14,102 nt of DNA, from the NCBI GenBank assembly GCA_001828295.1, contig MHYI01000307.1, positions 8,852 through 22,953 on the forward strand. Direction: 5' to 3'. How positions within the stretch are numbered: the first letter of the stretch is position 1; every line of letters begins with the position of its first letter. Of the stretch, positions 1-6,333 are shown piece after piece. The translations under genes were made by a program, and so were the position numbers. Under the pieces are notes generated by a model. The model was given only the letters and a program-made list of their open reading frames with translations, was not told the origin of the DNA and ran no database searches. Source of the DNA: Planctomycetes bacterium RBG_16_41_13. Lineage in GTDB: Bacteria; Planctomycetota; Brocadiia; Brocadiales; Brocadiaceae.

Positions 1-629
1 ATACCGCAGAGGCAAAAAAGATGTGCCTCGCCGCTTTATCAAAATTAAGGGAAATGAATGTTGCTCCGGAAAATATTGATATTGTTTATACCTTGGCTTG
101 TGTGTATCTAAAAGAGGGAGATTGCAATAACGCTATTGCATATTTTAAACGTTTTTTGACATTGCGTGAGTTGTATTTGAAAAATCTCAGTGATTGCCTT
201 ATGACTGATACGCTGGGATATGATTATTCCGCATATAACGGGCTGGGTTTTTGTTATGGCAGTCTGGGACAGTGGGAAAAAGCGGTTGGGTTTCTGCAAA
301 AATCGATAGTTTCAAATCCTAAATATATTACCACCTATAAAAATTTAGCTTCATGCTATTCTGCTATGGGAAACAATACGGGCGCTATTAATACTTTATT
401 GCAGTCAATTCCTGAAAATATCGCAGATCAGGAGATTTTTATCCGGTTGGGAGATTTATTTGTGAAACAACAGGACTACAAGCAGGCAATATCATATTAT
501 GAAAAGTATTTAAACTTGTGTCCTGAAGATAAAAATGCATTGTTAAAAATATCTGCATGTTATGAAAAATCAGGCTATAAAGACGCCGCTCAAATCGGAT
601 ATAATGCATTGCAGGAGAGGAATAAATAA
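1..629 (+). CDS. TPR-repeat protein, 3' part (probable C-terminus of a glycosyltransferase-TPR protein)
   Basis: The frame is open from the first base with no stop before the first ATG at 21, so the gene begins outside the window and that ATG is probably internal. The visible part of about 208 residues is made of helical TPR units, with hallmark segments such as NGLGFCYGSLGQWEKAVGFL and RLGDLFVKQQDYKQAISYYE. It resembles the TPR part of the next gene unit for unit: AIAYFKRFLTLRE aligns with ALDIYRKFLVVKE, and YNGLGFCYGSLGQWEKA with YNNMGDCYRNLGLLNEA. I therefore infer that the missing N-terminus may be a GT2 glycosyltransferase. TPR arrays bind proteins, and in such fusions they may present acceptor substrates. 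The gene ends with TAA at 627-629. The TPR fold is secure; the GT half is inference. Confidence 0.8.
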   Translation, partial: TAEAKKMCLAALSKLREMNVAPENIDIVYTLACVYLKEGDCNNAIAYFKRFLTLRELYLKNLSDCLMTDTLGYDYSAYNGLGFCYGSLGQWEKAVGFLQKSIVSNPKYITTYKNLASCYSAMGNNTGAINTLLQSIPENIADQEIFIRLGDLFVKQQDYKQAISYYEKYLNLCPEDKNALLKISACYEKSGYKDAAQIGYNALQERNK

Positions 630-673
630 TGCTTCTCTATTTGCACAGCAAAGACGCAACCAATAAGATTTTA

Positions 674-712
674 ACCACAAAGAAGCACACAGAGCACACG
701 AAGGACACGAAG
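674..712. repeat. Degenerate 9-bp tandem repeat between paralogous genes
   Basis: Three consecutive 9-mers, CACACAGAG (686-694), CACACGAAG (695-703) and GACACGAAG (704-712), follow a 10-base variant, CACAAAGAAG (676-685). The unit approximates CACACRARG. Purine-rich 'accacagagacacgaag'-type strings occur between genes in many environmental bacterial genomes; linking this one to them is from memory and not checked. No coding frame runs through it and its function is unknown. Confidence 0.6.
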
Positions 713-726
713 AACAAATTACAAAA

Positions 727-754
727 AATGGGGTTATTTCCCAATCCCCCCATT
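727..754. other. Inverted repeat in intergenic gap (AATGGGG / CCCCATT)
   Basis: AATGGGG at 727-733 and CCCCATT at 748-754 form a perfect 7-bp stem around a 14-base loop. It lies downstream of the partial TPR gene and about 40 bases before the next start codon. It has no following T-run, so it is not a convincing intrinsic terminator. It could be an mRNA-stabilising hairpin or part of the same repeat family as the adjacent 9-mers. Confidence 0.35.
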
Positions 755-793
755 CTATAGTTCCCCAATGATTGTAAAGGCTGGAAATATTTT

Positions 794-2533
794 ATGAACA
801 AAGACACTGAAAACAATAACCACAGGCCCACCATATCGGCATGTATGATTGTCAGGAATGAAGAAGGTTTTTTGCCCCAATGCATTGAGAGCATAAAGGG
901 GGCGGTTGACGAGATAATTATTGTCGATACTGGTTCTACTGATAAAACAGTGGACATCGCAACATCATTTGGCGCAAAAGTATATCATCATCCATGGCGC
1001 AACAGTTTTAGCGAGGCGAGAAACCATTCTTTGGGTTATGCTACATGCGATTGGATTTTGCAAATAGATGCAGACGAAGAACTGGAACAGGAAGATATTC
1101 CCTTATTGCATAAGATTATTTGCAATGCTGCCTGCAATGCCTTTTATGTCGCTATCTACAGCGAGCTTCCCGGCGGACTGTCAAAACATTATTTCACAAG
1201 AATATTCCGCAAAGGGAAGGCACATTACGAAGGAATAGTACACAATCAACTTGTGCACGACGGCGATTCCCGTCCATCTGAAGTACGGATGTACCACTAT
1301 GGATACAATCTGTCCGCAACGGAAATGGAAAAAAAATATAAACGGACAGGGGATCTTTTACGGAAACAACTGGAAGAGAATCCCGAAGATATTTTTGCGA
1401 TAGCTAATCTTGTAAGAAATTATAGAAATGAGCGCAATTATGATGAAGTGATAAAACTGGCAGAGAAAGGCCTGGGAATATCTGAAACGGCGCTCGACAT
1501 ATCAACGAAAAATCAAAGGCAAAGGATCAGCATTGACCTTGCATTCGCGCTGATGCGCAAAGATAGGCTGGACAGGGCGGAAGATGTGTGCAAAAAGGCA
1601 TTGAGAGAAGATCCTGATTTTCTCGACAATTTGTTTATGTTAGGTGACATATTAAGCAGAAAAAAGGCATTTCATGAGGCATTGGATATTTACCGGAAAT
1701 TTCTTGTCGTTAAAGAAAAAGACCGCAGATCTCCTGGTTTTAATTTACTTATTGTAGATACCTATGAGTACGAACATAAGGTGTATAACAACATGGGAGA
1801 TTGTTACAGAAATCTGGGTTTACTGAACGAAGCGGAAAGAGCATATAAAAGAGCAATAGAGATTTTTGACAAAGAGACACTGTGTTATTCAAGCCTCGCC
1901 CGTTTTTATCTATCACAGAACCGTTTAGATGAAGCGGCAAACACGCTTAATTCCGCAATACAATTGGGAATCGCCGATCATTTGACATACTTATTGCTGG
2001 GTGAAATACAAACGGTTCAAAACAAGACAATTGACGCAATAGATTCTTTTAAAATGGCAATTCAAAAAGATGAAAAAAATATAACGGCATATGCTTGCCT
2101 TATAAATGTATTAATTCAGTCAAATCAATTGGGGGAGGCGGAAGGATTGTTAAAAAAAATATCCTCCTTTTATCCACATCATATAATAGTTAAATGTATT
2201 AATGAAAAAATTAATTTCCGGCGCGGCGATAAGGATAGCGCTATTAGGTTTGTGCGTCGTATAATAGCCTCTAATCCTTCGGATAATAACGTATATTTAG
2301 AACTCGGCAATCTCTGTTTAGAGATAAATGAGTATGCGCTGGCTATTGAGGTATATGAGAGGTTTTTAAGAGGCTCTTCCGCACAGGATGCAAAAATATT
2401 AACGAATATTGCTTTGTGCTACGCCGGATTGGGACAAGTAAGGCCGGCAATTGTCGGCCTGAAAGCGGCACTCGAAATAGATCCTTCCTATCAATCTGCG
2501 AAAAAGAATCTCTCTATTTTGGAGAAAAGGTGA
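794..2533 (+). CDS. GT2-family glycosyltransferase with C-terminal TPR array
   Basis: This 579-residue protein has an N-terminal GT-A glycosyltransferase family 2 domain at about residues 12-110 and a long TPR array at about 195-575. The GT2 signature is clear: ISACMIVRNEE at 14-24, the nucleotide-binding aspartate in IIVDTGSTD (D45), and the DxD-type metal/nucleotide site in QIDADEE (D92, D94). HYEGIVHNQL (144-153) is the conserved stretch usual after the catalytic core in this subgroup. No signal peptide or membrane segment is visible, so it should be cytoplasmic. It probably transfers a sugar from a nucleotide donor; the acceptor (protein, lipid or polysaccharide) cannot be read from sequence. 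TPR motifs such as VYNNMGDCYRNLGLLNEAER are well formed. GGA at 783-785 lies 8 bases before the ATG. It is probably a tandem paralogue of the partial upstream gene. Confidence 0.88.
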   Translation: MNKDTENNNHRPTISACMIVRNEEGFLPQCIESIKGAVDEIIIVDTGSTDKTVDIATSFGAKVYHHPWRNSFSEARNHSLGYATCDWILQIDADEELEQEDIPLLHKIICNAACNAFYVAIYSELPGGLSKHYFTRIFRKGKAHYEGIVHNQLVHDGDSRPSEVRMYHYGYNLSATEMEKKYKRTGDLLRKQLEENPEDIFAIANLVRNYRNERNYDEVIKLAEKGLGISETALDISTKNQRQRISIDLAFALMRKDRLDRAEDVCKKALREDPDFLDNLFMLGDILSRKKAFHEALDIYRKFLVVKEKDRRSPGFNLLIVDTYEYEHKVYNNMGDCYRNLGLLNEAERAYKRAIEIFDKETLCYSSLARFYLSQNRLDEAANTLNSAIQLGIADHLTYLLLGEIQTVQNKTIDAIDSFKMAIQKDEKNITAYACLINVLIQSNQLGEAEGLLKKISSFYPHHIIVKCINEKINFRRGDKDSAIRFVRRIIASNPSDNNVYLELGNLCLEINEYALAIEVYERFLRGSSAQDAKILTNIALCYAGLGQVRPAIVGLKAALEIDPSYQSAKKNLSILEKR

Positions 2534-2586
2534 AGGGTAATATAAGATATATTAAAATCAAATTTTCCAGGAAATACTTCTTCCGT

Positions 2587-2611
2587 AAGATGGTTAATAA
2601 TTAACCATCTT
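2587..2611. terminator. Perfect palindrome at convergent gene ends (possible bidirectional terminator)
   Basis: AAGATGGTTAAT at 2587-2598 and ATTAACCATCTT at 2600-2611 are perfect reverse complements around one central base. The element sits between the convergent glycosyltransferase and resB-like genes and contains the last codons and TAA stop of the latter (2594-2596). The stem is AT-rich and neither side has a clean T-run, so canonical Rho-independent termination is uncertain. A role as a shared 3' end or mRNA barrier is inferred from position. Confidence 0.5.
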
Positions 2612-3562
2612 CCCTACCATCCTTATAACCACAAGCACCGTCCCCAAGGAAAAGAGGACCACCGTAACCAGGGACAACGGGATACTTGGATTATTTTTGA
2701 TAGTAACGAAAACCCCTGGCACTGTTTTAATATCAAGAAATGCAATCTTTGTTCCCAAAATTTCCTTTGCGTTATGTTCACCAACGGTAAGATATATGCT
2801 CTGGGTTTCCCTGTTTTGGGTAGTAGAAAGTAGTTTTACAACGGGATAGCGATATTGGGGCGGCATGTATAAATCTGCCATTCTGGTCTTTTGGCCGTTT
2901 AAGGTGAAAACTTCATCTGCTTTAAGATTGTGCATCCTGTCTCCGACTTTAAGCACAACGGAGGAAACCATATTCCCATAATCGCGCAATAAAACGGCTT
3001 GCACTCCATTATTCAACACTACTGGATTGTTATAACCGATTGTATCTGCATATTCGGCACCGTCTTTTCTTACTGAGACATAACCCGTTATTTTTTTAGG
3101 CATGCCGTTAGGGTAAGAACTTGCTTCAAGGCCTGTCACCTTCATTTCAAAGCCTCCCATGTCCGTCCATTCTTCGGAGACAGAAATTGGAGGCGATAAA
3201 GAACAATACAACCCCCCAATAAGATGTACGACCAGGGTGATTATAAAACCAACGTGCATAATTGATGCCCCATACAAAGGCACTTTTTTAATCCTTCCCC
3301 TTACTTTTCGAAGGATTGAATCCGTGGTGCAAAAGAAGGTATTTATGCCGTAAATAATGCAGGCAAAAAAAAGCAGATAAAACCAGATGTGAATGGGTTT
3401 CTTGTGACCGAAAAAAAAGGTAATATCTTCTCCGGAAAGGCCGGAATAATGATAAGGATAAAAATTCATTATAAGACTTCCGATGATAAGGAGTCCTGTA
3501 ACTGAAAATCCAGTAATTATTCCTAGTTTTTGGGACTTAATAAAATCATACACCTTTTTCAT
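2594..3562 (-). CDS. resB: ResB/Ccs1-like cytochrome c biogenesis protein
   Basis: This 322-residue membrane protein matches the ResB (Ccs1/CcsB) family of system II cytochrome c maturation, which with CcsA exports haem and attaches it to CxxCH sites outside the membrane. Three hydrophobic segments lie near the N-terminus (about 12-34, 58-79, 99-121). A large exported domain of about 165 residues follows, then a last membrane segment (about 291-313) preceded by PGVFVTIKNNP, the family's usual motif before the final helix. H103 and H113 in the third helix are candidate haem ligands. It is shorter than Bacillus-type ResB, as in compact Ccs1 versions. AAGGTG at 3574-3579 is a reasonable ribosome binding site 11 bases before the ATG. 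It lies 91 bases downstream of the CcsA-like gene and its final codons lie inside a palindrome. Confidence 0.82.
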   Translation of the reverse strand: MKKVYDFIKSQKLGIITGFSVTGLLIIGSLIMNFYPYHYSGLSGEDITFFFGHKKPIHIWFYLLFFACIIYGINTFFCTTDSILRKVRGRIKKVPLYGASIMHVGFIITLVVHLIGGLYCSLSPPISVSEEWTDMGGFEMKVTGLEASSYPNGMPKKITGYVSVRKDGAEYADTIGYNNPVVLNNGVQAVLLRDYGNMVSSVVLKVGDRMHNLKADEVFTLNGQKTRMADLYMPPQYRYPVVKLLSTTQNRETQSIYLTVGEHNAKEILGTKIAFLDIKTVPGVFVTIKNNPSIPLSLVTVVLFSLGTVLVVIRMVGKMVNY

Positions 3563-3653
3563 TTTTTCAATAGCACCTTATCAAGAGATATCCGGATTTA
3601 TTATGTGGTTTGTGTGCAAATTTTCGTAAAAACGAAAGAAGTTTTGCTGCATC

Positions 3654-4424
3654 TTAACTGAAACTGTGGGAGCTTCCTATGACAAAGCTGGTGCCGATAT
3701 ACGTCATCATCAGTATAAAAAACCCAACTATGGCAAGCGGCGGTTTTAATTTTTTTGCTTCAGGCCAATAATCCAGGTGCAGGCAGGTTGCATAAAAAAA
3801 CCATATGATAACAGACCAGACCACCTTGGCGTCCCATAAAAAATAAGATCCCCATGCAACGTATCCCCACAAACCGCCGAAAATCATTGAAATGGAAAAA
3901 GTCGCCAACCCGTATCGGAATCCGGAATCTATTATTACATCATATGTTTTTTTATTTCCCTTTACAAAATAACGTGCTATTGCTGCCGCCATAGAACTCG
4001 CCCATAATGCATAACAGAAAAATGAAAGGGGGACATGCAATGCGTACCATATTGTAAGCATTAAAGGAGGTGCAAAACTCAAACCCATTTTAAAAAAGGT
4101 AGCTGCTGCCACAAAAAAGCCATATCCGATACCAAACAATGTCATCCGGTAAATGGGACTTTCCGCTTTGGAAAAAATAAGCAATATTATGAATGTTGCC
4201 GTGGCAAAGGCATGGAATGATTCGAATTTATTTGTAAGAGGAAAATAGCCTATCGATAAGCCGCGGATGGTTATGACGGTTATTTGTAAAATAACAATCC
4301 CCAACAACACAGGAAAACGTATTTTCCACCTGGTAAATCCGACAAACCAATACATCGAATACAGGCCGAAACACACCCAATATAAAACAATAGAAATCTG
4401 ATTAAGTAATAGCGCCTTTTCCAT
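3654..4424 (-). CDS. ccsA: CcsA/ResC-like cytochrome c assembly protein (haem lyase subunit)
   Basis: This 256-residue polytopic protein, with about eight hydrophobic segments, belongs to the CcsA/CcmF/CcmC haem-handling superfamily. The tryptophan-rich haem-binding region is at about 186-203: WGYVAWGSYFLWDAKVVW, aligned with the family pattern WG..AWGSYW.WDPKETW. Likely haem-ligating histidines are H130 (LHVPLSFF), H216 (CLHLDYW) and H253 (IGSSHSF) near the C-terminus. It should work with the ResB-like protein to pass reduced haem across the membrane to apocytochrome c. Its ATG shares one base with the TAA of the upstream parvulin gene (TAATG), indicating translational coupling; no separate Shine-Dalgarno is obvious. 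The usual Pro, Glu and Thr of WDPKETW are replaced by Ala, Val and Val, a notable variant. Confidence 0.85.
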   Translation of the reverse strand: MEKALLLNQISIVLYWVCFGLYSMYWFVGFTRWKIRFPVLLGIVILQITVITIRGLSIGYFPLTNKFESFHAFATATFIILLIFSKAESPIYRMTLFGIGYGFFVAAATFFKMGLSFAPPLMLTIWYALHVPLSFFCYALWASSMAAAIARYFVKGNKKTYDVIIDSGFRYGLATFSISMIFGGLWGYVAWGSYFLWDAKVVWSVIIWFFYATCLHLDYWPEAKKLKPPLAIVGFFILMMTYIGTSFVIGSSHSFS

Positions 4425-5512
4425 TATTGCAAATTAATTTCAACCTGTGCATTATCCCGAAGATCGTTAATCAGATCACCCATTTCAATCGCAACTAATT
4501 TTTCACGGACCGCGTCTTTGACTGCACTAAAACTTACGTCTTTTGCCGGGGTATGATTCGTAACATAAATTAAGTGATATCCAAATTCTGTTTTAACAGG
4601 CTCACTCACCTTGCCGACTTCTGTAGAAAATGCCGCATTAGCAAAAGTTTCCACCATTACCCCATGCCTTGGAAAAGAACCGAGTTCTCCCCCCATTTTC
4701 CCCGTAGGACACTCAGAATACTTCTTTGCCAATTCCGCGAAGTTTGCGCCGTTATCCAGCTCTTTTTTTATCGATTCAATTTTAGCCCTTGCTCTGTCCA
4801 AATCTTCCTGTTCCTTCATTTCCTTTGTGTCTATAAGTATATGGCTTGCGGTAACCGCTTCTCCGGTAAATTCATTAATATTTTTAATGAAGTAGTTTTC
4901 CAGTGCTTTATCATCAACATTATTAGTCACATAAGCATCAAGCGCCGCAGACATTCTAATTGCCGTCCTTAGTTCATCAATATTGCTGCCCTGAATTTCA
5001 AGGAATTGTTCTAATGTTTTCCCTTCTGCAGCAGGGTTCTTTGCTATATTTTCCCGCATTTTATTGATTTCGTTATTTACAACGTCATCAGCGGCATCCA
5101 AGCCTTTTCCCTTTACAAATTGCCTTAAAATTGCCTGTGTAACAAGCTGCTCAGTAATTTGTTTTTCCAAAGAGGGTATCGCCCCAGGAGGCACTTGTTT
5201 TCTGAAACGATCAAGAATTTTATCAAGATCCTTACGGAGGATTTTTTCGTCATTTACAGAAGCAATTATTTTGTTCGGATCAGGTTTTTCTTTCTTACCG
5301 TGCACAAAGCCCATGCCATGATCGCTTCCAGAACTGGCGACAGCCTTCGTTTCTTGTCCTAAATTAACGTTTTTATGTATTTCTTCAAAATCTCTTTCGT
5401 TTGCCTGGCTACTTAATTGCGGGACGCCTGATTCATCCTTTCCACAACCACTGACGGCAGCAAGTATTAACAATCCTGAAATAATTATAAAAGTAAAATG
5501 TTTTCCTACCAT
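4424..5512 (-). CDS. Parvulin-type (PpiC/SurA-like) peptidyl-prolyl isomerase lipoprotein
   Basis: With the start chosen here the protein has 362 residues. A lipoprotein signal begins it: MVGKHF, a hydrophobic stretch, then the lipobox AVSGC with the lipidated cysteine at 23. A polar, probably flexible linker runs to about residue 80. A SurA-N-like helical chaperone region follows (about 81-215), then a rotamase domain at about 222-317 with ASHILI, FAELAKKYSECP, GGELGSF and the closing FGYHLIYV. It should catalyse Xaa-Pro isomerisation and chaperone exported proteins on the outer side of the cytoplasmic membrane. Coupling to ccsA and resB suggests clients among c-type cytochromes. The frame extends 12 codons upstream to an ATG at 5548, but a strong Shine-Dalgarno (5518-5524) and a normal signal peptide favour 5512. 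Confidence 0.88.
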   Translation of the reverse strand: MVGKHFTFIIISGLLILAAVSGCGKDESGVPQLSSQANERDFEEIHKNVNLGQETKAVASSGSDHGMGFVHGKKEKPDPNKIIASVNDEKILRKDLDKILDRFRKQVPPGAIPSLEKQITEQLVTQAILRQFVKGKGLDAADDVVNNEINKMRENIAKNPAAEGKTLEQFLEIQGSNIDELRTAIRMSAALDAYVTNNVDDKALENYFIKNINEFTGEAVTASHILIDTKEMKEQEDLDRARAKIESIKKELDNGANFAELAKKYSECPTGKMGGELGSFPRHGVMVETFANAAFSTEVGKVSEPVKTEFGYHLIYVTNHTPAKDVSFSAVKDAVREKLVAIEMGDLINDLRDNAQVEINLQ

Positions 5513-5517
5513 AAAAA

Positions 5518-5524
5518 CTCCTTT
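5518..5524 (-). promoter_or_regulatory. Ribosome binding site that fixes the parvulin start
   Basis: On the minus strand AAAGGAG is followed by five A/T bases and the ATG at 5512-5510. This near-consensus Shine-Dalgarno decides for the shorter 362-residue product, which then begins directly with a lipoprotein signal. The longer frame from 5548 would place 12 extra residues before it. Confidence 0.75.
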
Positions 5525-5572
5525 TAGCCTTTTTAGGATGAAACCCAAAACGTTTGTTAAAAATAAATAAAA

Positions 5573-5600
5573 ATAATATCCTGAGTGTTATAAAACACAA
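5573..5600 (-). promoter_or_regulatory. Candidate promoter of the parvulin-ccsA-resB operon
   Basis: Read on the minus strand, TTGTGT (5600-5595) and TATTAT (5578-5573) are separated by 16 bases and end about 60 bases upstream of the parvulin start. The -10 matches consensus at five of six bases but the -35 at only three. A perfect small inverted repeat, GTGTT-ATAA-AACAC (5585-5598), overlaps the -35 and spacer and could be an operator. The background is very AT-rich, so this is tentative. Confidence 0.3.
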
Positions 5601-5821
5601 AAAAATCTGATTCTACGACTCTATCGATGGTTTTTCATAAAGCTCTTTGTTTTTTTCGCAAACCCCGATTGTCATAAGAGAATATTAAGAAAGTACTAGA
5701 AAAACAATTCTATCTAAAAAAAAGTTCCTCAATATGCCTATTTCAGAAAATCTATTTTGTGTACCAAAATAAAACGAACGCCAATATAACGATAGATTAG
5801 ATATCTGTTTAAATAGGTACA

Positions 5822-5906
5822 TGGGCGAGGTGGGAGTCGAACCCACACAACCGTTTAAGGTCAAAGGATTTTAAGTCCTTCGTGTCTGCCATTCCACCAC
5901 TCGCCC
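5822..5906 (-). tRNA. tRNA-Leu (anticodon UAA)
   Basis: On the minus strand a full class II cloverleaf can be drawn. The acceptor stem GGGCGAG (5906-5900) pairs with CTCGCCC (5829-5823). The anticodon stem AAGGA/TCCTT encloses the loop CTTAAAA, giving anticodon TAA at 5873-5871. A long variable arm follows, then a T arm GTGGG-TTCGACT-CCCAC. The discriminator base is A (5822), as expected for leucine. CCA is not encoded; the next bases are TGT. It lies about 120 bases downstream of tRNA-Cys on the same strand and may share its transcript. Confidence 0.96.
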
Positions 5907-6026
5907 TGTATATGTGTGCATTAGTTTTACGTGTAACTATTACAAATGCTAGAATTCGAGGGTTAAATGAATGTCTTGAAAAGCGAAGAGTTTGCAGGGG
6001 TACTTCTTGTTTCAAGATATAAAAAA

Positions 6027-6099
6027 AGGCGGCACTGGGATTCGAACCCAGGATAACGGTTTTGCAAACCGTGGCCTTAGTCCACTTGGCGATGCCGCC
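6027..6099 (-). tRNA. tRNA-Cys (anticodon GCA)
   Basis: On the minus strand the acceptor stem GGCGGCA (6099-6093) pairs with TGCCGCC (6034-6028). The anticodon stem ACGGT/ACCGT holds the loop TTGCAAA, with anticodon GCA at 6065-6063. The T arm is CTGGG-TTCGAAT-CCCAG. The discriminator is U (6027), the strong identity base of cysteine tRNA. CCA is not encoded; a T-run follows directly. No convincing promoter was found in the 233 bases between it and the end of the cytochrome bc gene, so read-through from that operon is possible. Confidence 0.96.
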
Positions 6100-6333
6100 G
6101 ATAAGTTCTCATATTTTTTACCAATACTGCCGATCGTATTAAACGCAGATTATTGTATCCTTGGTCTGGAAAGTTTACAACAAGTACTGCATAATTCGAA
6201 CAGGTTCAGTGGCAAATCAATTTTTAGATCGGCAAAGAGGCTAATCGTATCATTAAGAAGAAGATTAGGCAAGAAATATTTATTAATTATCGTGGTGTCT
6301 ATAGTAATTATAGAGTTTGGCAAAATCTACCAC

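Noticed and set aside
676..712. CRISPR-like array
   Set aside because: The units are 9 bases, contiguous and without spacers; no cas gene is present.
6241..6268. Inverted repeat CTAATC/GATTAG downstream of the cytochrome bc gene as a terminator
   Set aside because: The stem is only six bases with a 16-base loop and no T-run on either strand.
6299..6313. CTATA/TATAG hairpin after the cytochrome bc stop as a terminator
   Set aside because: A five-base A/T stem with no T-run is expected by chance in such AT-rich DNA.
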